Positions 36,940-47,698 of a DNA stretch of 64,000 bases are shown piece by piece (position 1 is the first letter of the stretch; every line of letters starts with the position of its first letter). A model generated the notes under the pieces. The model was not told the DNA's origin. It made no database searches and was given only the letters and a program-made list of their open reading frames with translations. The stretch spans positions 12,727,001-12,791,000 of the forward strand of contig NC_088356.1 in NCBI RefSeq assembly GCF_036884655.1, read 5' to 3'. The translations under genes were made by a program, and so were the position numbers. The stretch comes from Musa acuminata AAA Group. Its lineage: Eukaryota > Streptophyta > Magnoliopsida > Zingiberales > Musaceae.

Positions 36940-37510
36940 ATTTATTTATTTTTACAAAGGGTATATTGGATGAAATCCTTAATCTTTTATAAGTTAGTTG
37001 ATGCATCATAATTAAATCAATATTTGAATATATAAAATATATCGAATGAGATTCTGGATCTTTATTTTTTTTAAAAAATCTAATATTTCGAGTGTATTAG
37101 AAAAGAGATCATATAGAACACCATATCAATCTAAAATACTAGATCGAGTTGTCATATCAAGTCATTCGGTAAAGTCTAAGGTGTTAGATCATATATTTAA
37201 TTAAAATATTTTAAATATAAAAATAATTTTAAATATATATAATAATAATAAATAGTAAAAATAATGATTAAAAATAAATAATTTCATAGAATAAAAAATA
37301 AAACATCAATCGTATAGGATATGATAAAAATGATAATATCAACCAACATTATCAACATAAACTTTCATCTAGTGTAAATAACACGTGACGATATTAAAAA
37401 TTAACTAATTCCATTGATTCAACTCAAAATAATTTGTTTGAATATACAAAAGAAATAATTCACCCAAAGTAAGCATTTTTGGATATATTTCTATACCCAC
37501 GTTCTTCATC
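36940..37510. other. AT-rich DNA without recognised gene
   Basis: Very AT-rich sequence with repeated AATATA-type words. No gene, terminal repeat or coding domain was recognised. Confidence 0.5.
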
Positions 37511-38145
37511 AAAGTGTCAGATAAATCTATGTTTTTTTTATTGGTAAAGAAGAATGAGAAGTTTTTTTTTTAGGGGAGGTTTATTTGGGGATTTTTCTTC
37601 TCCTACATACCTCCAAGAAAGAGCAACATTATTTTTTTTAAAATAATAAATTTATAGTTTTTATAAATTATAAAATAATCAAAATATCTCTTCTAAATAA
37701 ATTATTATTTATAATCGGTCAACTAGAAGGAGTTTAATTATTATTATTATTATTATTATTATTATCTTCAACAAAGAGAAATTGAGCATAATTTTGTAAA
37801 GAAATACCCCATAGTTATAGTGAGTTTTTTTCTTACAGAGATGAATTTATTGTTATATGAGTGATAGGTCGCACAGCATCGAGATGGAGATTAAAACGGA
37901 GTAAATCAAAACAATGAAGGTGCTTCATCAATTAGCATGGGTGGAACAATATACAAACAAATGGGTCAACGAAAGGGAGACCTCACGGGGTTCTTGGATT
38001 TCCTAGGACGTCTCCTGAACGATGACCAGGGTGGATCTCTGCTCCCTCCACCATTATTATTCTCGATCCAAAGCTGCAGCAAATTAAGCTCAACATTGAT
38101 TCTTCATGCCATTATTATCTCTGACAGAAAGCTTAATGTCTTGAA
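37511..38145 (+). repeat. Direct duplication, copy 2
   Basis: Same orientation as 10177-10862 and sharing its landmarks (see copy 1). It contains a short TTA/ATT microsatellite near 37738-37766 that copy 1 lacks. After 38145 the two copies diverge. Confidence 0.8.
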
Positions 38146-38509
38146 CATGTCAACATGTCTGCCCCTGCTCCATTCCAGAGCAATCGGTGGCGCGGATGAG
38201 TTCATGTTGACGGTGCACACAAGAGGCCTTGGTACTGTCGAGACAGTACAAGTTCTTCTTGTCGTTGCCATGTTCGTCACAGTCTATGAAAAACAATTCC
38301 CTAAACAGTTGTGCAGACAGCCTGCAGGACGTCTCCTCCTTGCAAACATGGATCCTGATATTTATCATGCAACCTGAATTCATCTCCCAATCCATCATAA
38401 GCCTACCTTTCTCCTTCGTGGATTTGAGTCCCATCTGTTCTCTTCCACGCCGCCACCCGAGTCGCCGTCGATCCCCATAGCTGTTGACCAGCCAGCCTTT
38501 CGTCGTTCC

Positions 38510-38515
<6 letters not shown>

Positions 38516-38561
<46 letters not shown>

Positions 38562-38563
38562 AC

Positions 38564-38600
<37 letters not shown>
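38516..38600. repeat. CT/GA inverted-repeat hairpin
   Basis: A run of about 20 CT units is followed by a short ATATATAACATATG centre and then about 12 GA units, so the two arms are complementary and the whole can fold back on itself. Confidence 0.9.
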
Positions 38601-38601
<1 letters not shown>

Positions 38602-38734
38602 TTTCTCAGGATAGATCCGATAAGATACGGCGGCTCCACTATCTTGATTGTACGGAGGCAGTGATACGTAGGATTTTAAATGTCATGCTAATGGATAGCG
38701 AAGTATGTATCCGGTGAACATTTGGATCGATCAA

Positions 38735-39177
38735 CCTCATAATATGAATCCAAAGCTCTTTGCGATACGTTCTATCTTACTTGAGATCCGTGCGTGCTTA
38801 TCTCATGATATCAATACAAAGCTCTTTGTCGTACGTTTCATCTCACTTTGAGAGACGTGCTTACCTCATGATATGAATCCAAAGCATTTTGCCATGCGTT
38901 CCATCTCACTTTGAGATACGTGCTCACCTCATGATATGAATCCAAAGCTCTTTGTCATGTGTTCCATCTCACTTTGAGATACATGCTCACCGCATGATAT
39001 GAATGCAAAGCTCTTTGTCATGCATTTCATCTCACTTTGAGATATCTGCTCACCTCATGATATGAATCCAAAGCTCTTTATCATACATTCTACCTCACTT
39101 TGAGATATGTTCTCACCTCGTGATATGAATCCAAATGCACAGCATCTTAACTGTGTGCCATGCGTTCCATCTCACTT
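38735..39177 (+). repeat. 63-bp minisatellite, about 7 copies
   Basis: The unit contains ATGATATGAATCCAAAGC, then CTCTTTGTCATGCGTTCC and ATCTCACTTTGAGATACG. Copies differ by point changes, and the last ones lose length. Each unit holds a small inverted repeat, TCTCACTTTGAGA. Confidence 0.85.
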
Positions 39178-39440
39178 ATCTGCCATATTTTAGATCCTAT
39201 ATGACCTTCACCTGTTACCAACTTTATGTGCCGAATCCGTGTCTTCCATAATTAGTTCTCCAAACCAATCCAATATGACTATTCAACGCTGGAACAAACG
39301 TGGTGGCCACAGCATGCAAAGATCACACATAATTTATATCCCATGCCAAGTATTAGGAGGTTAAGAGATCCAGGGAAACTACTGGCTACCGTTTGGAAAG
39401 TATCTACAATAATTTCAAATATGTAATAACTTTTTTTTTA

Positions 39441-39474
<34 letters not shown>

Positions 39475-40699
39475 TTTGATTGCTTCAAATATATCGATTA
39501 TAAGTTACATATAATTCTTATAATTTTAATCTTAATAAATATTAAACCACAGTTGATAGATTGATCATTGATCTTCATTTCATTCCTTATCTTTATTCCC
39601 ATCTCTTGCCCATTTAAACGGAACAAAGGCAGGGATTAAGAATCTCATGAAGGAAAAGGAACCCGTACATAAAGATATCAATAAGATAAGACGAGAGCGA
39701 GAAGTGCTTCCCCCATCTTGTTTCGTCTTCTCATCTTCATCTCCATCTCATTCATCATTTAAATAGGACTAAATGGGGATGAAGAATCCTCATTGACAAT
39801 GAAAAACCTACAAATAGGAACGTGAATGAGGTGGGACGAGGATAATGAGTGCTTCTCCATCCTCGTCTCATCCCTCATCCCCTAATCCCCAATACATCCG
39901 TATTTAGATGAGACAAGGGCGAGGATGAAAAATCCCCATGAAGGGTAGGGAATCCATGGATTTTCCAAATCATCATAATAAATATATTTCTATTTAAAAA
40001 TAAAATTATTATCAAAATTAATTATAAATCCAAAAATTTATAAAATTAAAACATAATATTGGTTTAGTGATTAATGTTAGAATGTTGAAATTAAACATAT
40101 TGGATTCAATTTTTTATATATGTTTTTAATAATATTATTTAAATATATATTATATATAATATAATAATATAAATAATATGGGGATGGATACAGAGACAGT
40201 CTAACATGTGCTCTACTCATCCTCGCCTAATTAATTTATTTAATTTAAAAAAAATAAACCTATAATCAAAATTAATTAACAATACAAAAATTTATAAATA
40301 ATAATGATATTTTACTATCATAACAATATTCAAAAACAAATATATCCAAATATTAAAAAAAAACAAATAAATATATAGATTAATAATTTTCTTTATTAAT
40401 CTTATTTTTAAATTTTTCAAATAATATTATTAAAATTAAAATATATATTAATTATATCACAATCATCTTTATCCTTTTAAGGATGTGTCTCTTAAATATT
40501 AATTAATTACATAAATAAGAATTAATATTAAATAAATAGAAGTTAAATTATTTTCACTCAAATTAAAATTCATATGGTGCATTTCATTACATAACCAATC
40601 TTGATGAAATATTTTATTTATTATTTTATTATAAAATTTTAAAATGTATTAAAAAATTAAGATTAGTTTAGTGGTTATATATTTTTAAATACATTATTA

Positions 40700-40767
<68 letters not shown>

Positions 40768-41070
40768 TTGAAATTATAGATATTAAGTTCAATTCTCAAA
40801 TATAAATAAATATATATAATTAATAAATATATATAATTTATATATGATATAATGACATAAACTAGACCGGATGGAGTGTGGTCTGGTCCTCCGGTTGTCA
40901 TCCCCTCTAATTATCCGACCCTCACACCACATTAAAAATATATATAGGAAAACGAAAGAAAATTATTTTTGACGTAGTGCCGCACACGTCGTGCCACGTC
41001 CATCGCGCCCGCGGCGCGTAATGGACGGATGCGGTTAACGGCGGCCTTCCGTTACACCCTTCCCAATCGA
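39178..41070. other. AT-rich intergenic DNA with TA microsatellites
   Basis: (AT)n at about 39443-39472 and a longer (AT/TA)n at about 40708-40760. The 39.58-39.98 kb part has loosely repeated GAAGAATCC and CATCTCATTC words. No supported gene was seen. Confidence 0.6.
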
Positions 41071-41076
41071 ACCGCC

Positions 41077-41083
41077 TATAAAG
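41077..41083 (+). promoter_or_regulatory. TATA box of the BPA1-like gene
   Basis: TATAAAG lies 119 bp upstream of the ATG at 41202, with a pyrimidine-rich leader (CTCCCTCTCCCC and further) between them, a standard plant core promoter layout. Confidence 0.55.
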
Positions 41084-41201
41084 TGCTCCTCCCTCTCCCC
41101 CGACTCGCGCCTGCCGCTTTCCTCGTTCGTCTTCATCTCTTCCTTCGATCTCTCCCTCCTCTGTTCTTCTCGTCCTCGTTCGCGTCGCCGGATCGGTAGC
41201 C

Positions 41202-44200
41202 ATGACGGTGAGTTCTGCCTTCGAATCTTCCCCGATCGTATGTTTGAAGAACCGTGTTTTTTATCCCAATGGTTTGATTCTTTTTGGTTGCAAATATATG
41301 GTTAGGGTTTCTGTCTTATTAGAATCTGATCAGATTGAGGTAGAATTTTATTTTCTTTCTCTCTTCCATCATTCTTTGGATCATTGGAGATTGACGCCAT
41401 CAATTAGGATTATCGAGCACTTGATGGCGATAGGAATCGTACACGTTGAGCTATTCTATTGAGATCGTGCGTTGTAGTTTGGCATTGGAATGATTGCTCC
41501 ACTTCTCCGAAATTGGCATCTTTGATCTGTAGATCATTTTCATGATTCTTTAAGCATTTTAACCCAAAAGGAATTTGTAGGTTTTTTGGTCAGATATCGA
41601 TGCCGTCTTATAACCGTGCGTTAACCGCGGTATGCTAAGATCCGAGACACATTTCTGATCGCCGGTGTCTAATCTTGTTTCAAGTCGAACCATCTTTGCG
41701 TGCCGGGTTCGTGGGCGTTCCATTTGTTGATGATAGATAACAATAGGTTGTTATTATGGATTTGTTGGATTAGTTTTCCCCTTTGCATGAGCTTTCATGA
41801 ATGAATTGAATGGCTATCAATTTTTTTGTTTTCCAGATTCTTTGTGTAACACCGATGACAACGTCTCCCCTCCCCGCACGAGATTGTATTCGTGATACAC
41901 GATTGTTAGAGCTGATGAGGTGTCAAAAAGATGTCTGTGTAATGTGACAACAGAACATGCGATCTTCCCTTTTGCTCTCTTAAGCAGAGGAGCTTACATT
42001 AGCTCCTTCAAGTTTGTTGTTTCTTCTACGACATCCTCTAATCTACCGCCTCGGTAACCCTACTTATGGAGCTAATGGTGTCTTTTAACTGCATTTGACC
42101 CATGATTTGTCTCCTAAACCTACCATGTATCCACCAATTCTCCAGATGTAGATACTAACTTCTCTATCTTATTATCAGTCTTATCGGTAGGTTGTTTAAA
42201 CGTTTAAAGTAGTGTTGTTACATTCTCCTGTTGCCTCTCTTCTCTAATCCTTTTGTTCCCCTCCCACTTTCCATGCTTTTGGTCTAGCATAATATCATAT
42301 ATCTCTTGCTGTTTTCTCTTATTAACACAAAGAATAGTTGCTACTATCTTTTGGTGAACTAGGTTACAAAGGAGGAATCTTATCATTGCACTAAGGTCCC
42401 TTCTCATATACCATCTCTGCTTATTATTATTGTATGAAAATATTGGTCGAAGTATAATTTGCAAGGCATGCACCTTCTGATTTTACCTCAAACGAGTAGA
42501 AGAAGCACAAGTCGACTTCCAAGAACAAATTTTTTTTGGCATTTTCCTGGCCAATCTAATGAGTTTTGTTGATTTTGCTATGTTTGTCTGTCTGTCTGTC
42601 TGTTAATAGCTTCTTGACTAGCTGAAAACCAGAAAATGCCTGATCTTGTTACGCGTAGTAGGTGATCTTTGTTCTGAAATGTTTTGATTTGTGAAAGTTT
42701 GCTGGATAGCCTTTTTTTTTTTGAACTATTCTGCTTCTTTGACTCTAAAGCATTGCAACTTAGACCATCGAGGTTCTTCTTTCGATGCTATGTTCTTGGT
42801 ATGTCATTTGATCATCGGTGAGAAAATAGTACTGATCAGAGAGTAATTATTGCTTCCGCAGGTAAGTACGGTAAAGATTAGCAATGTCTCCCGCGGTGCA
42901 TCAGTGCAAGATATAAAGGAATTCTTTTCATTTTCTGGTGACATCGTGTACATCGAAGTGCAAAGGTCTGTACTCACACATAATGTCCGTCATTTATGCA
43001 CCTTTCTTTCTGATGCATATGCATTTGCTACGCTTCCGTTCCCTTTTTGCAGTGTAGATGAGTCATCTCAGGTTGCCTATGTCACATTTAAAGATTCACA
43101 AGGAGCGGAGACTGCGCTTCTTCTTACGGTACGTTTGGTATCTCCACATAGGTTACTCGGTTAAAAAAAAAAAGAAAAAGAATTTATTTGTAAATTATGG
43201 TGAATCTGGTTTTTCATTTATTGATCTCTCTGCCTTGGTGCTGAATTTCAATTCAGTTCGTGGTGCTTTATGGATAGCGGTTTCCATTAGAATCATGGTC
43301 ATGGTCGCGCAAGGACATAACTCTTGTTTACAAAGATTTGGAATTGTGAAGTACTAGTTTTTTTTTTTTGCTTAGGAAAGGAAATGTTGTTATTAGTCAT
43401 CTTACTTGGAGGATAAAATTACAGAGCTTTGTTCTTGGTTTTTCGTTTTTTATCTTCTAAATTGGTTTTCATTTCAAAGTGCAGGGTGCAAAAATATGTG
43501 ATCTAGTCATCGACATCACACCCGCCGTGGATTACCAACTCCCAGCTACCGTCTTAATTCCTCCTGCAGTACACTACGCCCTCTCTTTTCTTCTTCTTCT
43601 TCTTTAATTTATATAAACTACTCGTAACATTCTTTTTCTGATGATCGCTTGAATAGTCGAACGATGGCGATGAGGGTGCCGGCGGCATCGGATCTGCTGT
43701 TCGGAAGGCGGAGAATGTTGTCACCACTATGCTGGCCAAGGGATTCGTCCTGGGGAAGGATGCACTGAACAAGGCAAAGTCTTTCGATGAGAAGCACCAG
43801 TTGACATCCACAGCTTCAGCCAAAGTCTCGGATCTGGACAAAAGGATGGGGCTAAGCGAGAAAATAAGCATGGGCACTGCTGCCGTCAACGAGAAGGTGA
43901 TGGAAATGGATCAGAAATATCAGGTGTCGGAGAAGACGAGATCAGCCATTGCAGCTGCGGAGCAGAAGGTTAGCACTGCCGGTGCGGCCATCATGAAGAA
44001 CAGGTATGTGTTCACGGGGGCAGCATGGGTGACGGGGGCCTTCGGTAAGGTTGCCAGGGCTGCTAGTGATGTTGGAACCAAGGCAATGGATAAGGCTGCG
44101 ACGGAGCAGGAACGGCGCAAAGTTGAGGAGCAGTTGGCCAAGGGTCACGACGAATCGGGGGATCCCAAAGATTCGACCACCTCTTCGAAAGATTCAACAA

Positions 44201-44283
44201 CTTCAGACGATTCACCGACTTCAAAAGATTCACCAACCAAGCATCAGGACAAACCCGAACCTGCCCAAGGGACGATCCTATGA
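41202..44283 (+). CDS. BPA1: RRM protein, BPA1-like (binding partner of ACD11)
   Basis: Five exons with GT-AG borders join in frame: 41202-41207, 42862-42965, 43053-43128, 43485-43568 and 43657-44283, giving 298 residues. The first exon encodes only Met-Thr; the first intron is about 1.65 kb. Residues about 3-75 form an RRM (VKISNVSRGASVQDIKEFFS, then QVAYVTFKDSQGAETALLL). The C-terminal half (about 105-265) is helical and typical of the family: MLAKGFVLGKDALNKAKSF, KYQVSEKTRSAIAAAEQKVS and AIMKNRYVFTGAAWVTGAFG. The tail is Ser/Thr/Asp/Lys-rich with repeated KDS. Arabidopsis BPA1 binds the sphingolipid-transfer protein ACD11 and influences cell death; that role is carried over from the family. 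The 3' flank has a (GT)n run near 44331-44357. Confidence 0.88.
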
Positions 44284-44672
44284 TTTCTTTTCTATGCCTG
44301 ACTGCCTGCCTGCCTGCTGCCGTGTATAGCGTGTGTGTGTGTGTGTGTGTGTGTGTGGGGTATTATTATTCATGGTTTCTAATCATAAAACGTGTAATGA
44401 GAGACTTGATGATGGAGTTGAAGGATGTTAATACAATCCTCGAGAACATCTAAAAACTTACCCTTCCATGCTTACGCTCCAATTGCGTCGGAGTAAGATG
44501 CATAATCTTTAAGAATGGAGCAAGCCATAGTTTGCACGTGCAAGCTAGATATATCTAATTCTTTGGTGCATTCCATGTCATTTATATCGGACGCATACAT
44601 GCATATACGGCATTTTAGATGTTGTATTTTCTATTTACACATTTGATTTCGATATGATCTTGAGGTGGGCTC

Positions 44673-45312
44673 TGTTAGCGTAAATAACTTTATGCCGTGG
44701 CCTCGGGGGCCGACGCGACTTGGTCGGGGTCCGGATGACGGGGATCTGGTGCGGCGTCCCACGAGATTGCCCAGGTGGTCGGTTAAGGTGGTCCGGTCGG
44801 GACGTTGCATAAAGAGGAAAGCTTTTGAGCGGTGCTGGGAAGAAGCAACCCCATCCTTACACCTACACACAGGTCGGGTCGGAAGCTCGGCCCGACCCCT
44901 CCGACGATCAAGTTAGTGGATGTGGAGGGGGTTTCAGGTGAAGAAGTGCTCTCTCCACGCCAATCTGTTTTTTTCCCTCTCCCTCTCGTTTAGAACTCGG
45001 GGGTATTTATAGGTAAGTTTAGTGTTACTTGATGTGCCTGTCCGCAAGAGCAGGATCGTACCTCTGATGGCGTCTGACATTGTTGTTGGCGTTGCGTGGA
45101 GAACCGAACTGCCGCAGGGCATGGGCGAGCCTCGGTCGTCGTTCTCCTCTGCCTTGGCCAAGCATGTTAGGTCAAACAACGATGAAGTCGTTGTCTGAGA
45201 GCGGGTGGCATCAGCGCACATCGCGTCGGCATTATTGCCCTCTTTGGGGCAGAGTGTCGTTCAGGCGTGGCTGACGTCGTGGTGCGTCATGTTGCCATTA
45301 TTACCCTCATCA
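44673..45312 (-). repeat. Tat element LTR (3')
   Basis: 640 bp, TG...CA ends. A minus-strand TATA box (TATAAATA, complement of 45004-45011) sits centrally. It matches the other LTR with about 94% identity by eye; most differences are C/T or G/A. Confidence 0.9.
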
Positions 45313-45316
45313 TATT

Positions 45317-45332
45317 CCCCCCCCCCCCCCCC
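45317..45332 (-). other. Polypurine tract of the Tat element
   Basis: Sixteen C on the plus strand give a pure G run on the coding strand, within AAAGAAGC-side purines, four bases from the 3' LTR. This is the expected plus-strand priming site, and its position fixes the element's direction. Confidence 0.7.
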
Positions 45333-45450
45333 AGAAAGAAGCTATGCGTCGGTTGTTGCAAAAAGGGGGGAGTCCGAGGCATGGCTTCAACCTCCAGTAC
45401 CGCAGTAGTTTCAGGCGACATTAGGTCGAGTGCGTCCCGGGCGACGTGGG

Positions 45451-47257
45451 GTCGAGGAGCACGTCTTGGGGAGCACGACGCAGGCGGGCTGGCCGCGCAG
45501 GTGTGTCTCGGGGAGCATGGAGCCGAGAAGCACGATGCAGGCGGGTTGGCCGCGCAGGTGTGGTCTCGGGCAGCATGGAGCCGAGGAGCACGACGCAGGC
45601 GGGCTGGCCGCACAAGTGTGGTCTCGGGCAACATTGAGCTGAGGAGCAAGACGTAGGCGGGCTGGCCGTGCAAGTGTGGTCTCGGGCAACATGGAGCCGA
45701 GGAGCACGACGCAGGCGGGCTGGCCGCACAGGTGTGTCTCGGGGAGCATGGAGCTGAGAAGCACGACGCAGGCGGGTTGGTCGCGCAGGTGTGGTCTCGG
45801 GTAGCATGGAGCCGAGGAGCACGACGTAGGCGGGCTGGCAGTGCAGGTGTGGTCTCGGGCAACATGGAGCCGAGGAGCACGACGCAGGCGGGCTGGCCGC
45901 ACAGGTGTGTCTCGGGGAGCATGGAGCCGAGAAGCACGACGCAGGCGGGCTGGCAGTGCAGGTGTGGTCTCGGGCAACATGGAGCCGAGGAGCACGACGC
46001 AAGCGGGCTGGCCGCGCATGTGTGCCTTGGGAAGCAGGGAACTGAGGAGCACGACGCAGGCGGGCTGGCCGCGTAGGTGTGTCTCGGGGAGCATGGAGCC
46101 GAGGAGCACGACGCAGGCGGGCTGACCGCGCAGGTGTGCCTCGGGAAGCAGGGAACCGAGGAGCACGACGCAGGCGGGCTGGCCGTGTAGGTGTGTCTCG
46201 GGGAGCATGGAGCCGAGGAGCACGACGCAGGCGGGCTGGCCGCGCAGGTGTGCCTCGGGAAGCAAGGAACCGAGGAGCACGACGCAGGCGGGCTGGCCGC
46301 GCAGGTGTGTCTCGGGGAGCATGGAGCCGAGGAGAACTACGCAGGCGGGCTGGCCGCGCAGGTGTGGTCTCGGGCAACATGGAGCCGAGGAGCACGACGC
46401 GGGCGGGCTGGCCGCGCAGGTGTGGTCTCGGGCAACATGCAACCGAGGATCACGACGCAGGTGGGCGGGCCGCGCAGGTGTGGTCTCGGGGAGCATAGAG
46501 TCGAGGAGCACAACGCAGGCGTGCTGGCCGCGTAGGTGTGGTCTCGGGGAGAATGGAGCCGAGGAGCACGACGTAGGCGAGTATGCCGCACAGGTGTGGT
46601 CTCGGGGAGCATGGAGCCGAGGAGCACGACACAGGCGGGTTGGCCACGCAGGTGTAGTCTCGGGGAGCATAGAGCCGAGGAGCACGACACGGGCAGGTTG
46701 GCCGCGCAGGTGTGGTCTCGGGGAGCATGGAGCCGAGTAGCATGACGTAGGCGGGCTAGTCGCGTAGGTGTGGTCTCATGCAACACGCGACCGAGGAGCA
46801 CGACGCAGGCGAGCAGGCCGTGTAGGTGTGGTCTCGGGCAACATGCAGCCGATGAGAACGAAGCAGGCGGGCAGTCCACGCAGGTGTATGGCTCAGGCGG
46901 GCAGGCCGCGCAGGCGTGGTCTCGAGCAACATGCAGCCAAGGAGCTCGATGCAGGTGGGCAGGCCACGCAGGCGTGGTCACGGGCAACATGCAACCGAGG
47001 AGCACGGCGTAGGCGGGCAGGCCTCGTAGGCGTGGTCTCGAGCAACATGCAGCCAAGGAGCTCAACGCAGGCGAGCAGGCCACGTAGGCATGGTCACGGG
47101 CAACATGCAGCCGAGGAGCACAGCGCAGGCGGGCAGGCCGCGTAGGCGTGGTCTCGGGCAACATGCAACCGAGGAGCATGACGCAGGCGGGCAGGCCACG
47201 CAGGTGTGGCCTCGGGCAAAATGCAGCTGATGAGCACGATGCAGGCAGGCTAGCTTG
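45451..47257 (-). repeat. 57/58-bp tandem array, about 31 copies, in the Tat 3' region
   Basis: The unit reads roughly GTGTGGTCTCGGGCAACATG, then GAGCCGAGGAGCACGACGCA and GGCGGGCTGGCCGCGCAG (58 bp); variants with GTGTGTCTCGGGGAGC are 57 bp. At least three variant types alternate, partly in a regular order between about 45.49 and 46.33 kb. Units near 46.75-47.25 kb are the most diverged. The period near 57 (a multiple of 3) leaves long open frames in several frames and both strands; these are not genes. Confidence 0.92.
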
Positions 47258-47552
47258 AGAAGCTGCTTATGCTATTTTCCCTCCTTGCCTACTTAACAGT
47301 AGTAGGGGTCGAAAACTACTGTATTTGATTTCCTGTCTGAGGGGGAGCTGGTTGCTTTTGTCGCACCCTTTCGGACGTCGAGATCGAGGCGTCAGGGCTC
47401 TACCGCTTCAGCGGGGTTGCCACGTCAGGCTTTCATTAAGGCGGGGCATCTTTTGGCATTTCTGACGTGATGTGACGGTCACGCACGTGCGCGGGTGGGC
47501 TGCCGCCCATTCTCGGGAGGCGAAGGGGCGCTGGTTCTGGCGGGATATCTCC

Positions 47553-47560
47553 TTTAAATA
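47553..47560 (+). promoter_or_regulatory. TATA-like box before the antisense ORF
   Basis: TTTAAATA lies about 140 bp upstream of the ATG at 47699, followed by a CT-rich leader. It suggests the antisense ORF has its own promoter. Inferred from position only. Confidence 0.35.
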
Positions 47561-47698
47561 GCGAACGCCCGGCTTCGTTCCCATCTCTCGTTGCTGAGTT
47601 TTCTTCCTTCGGATCTTGTCGTCTTCCTTCCAGTCATCCTCCTCGCCTCCTACATCGCCCTTCCTTTCCCATAGCACCCCCAGTTAAGGTCAGTGAGG

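Noticed and set aside
37937..38434. Two opposite open frames (146 codons plus, 94 codons minus)
   Set aside because: They overlap the duplicated repeat and each other, with no domain or splice support.
45411..47179. Several long open frames on both strands (up to 424 codons) rich in Arg, Pro and repeated short peptides
   Set aside because: They arise because the tandem unit is 57 bp, a multiple of three, so stops are excluded in register. They have no start context or domain.
45451..47257. Regularly spaced repeats resembling a CRISPR array
   Set aside because: The units are head-to-tail with no unique spacers, in a plant retrotransposon; this is a tandem satellite.
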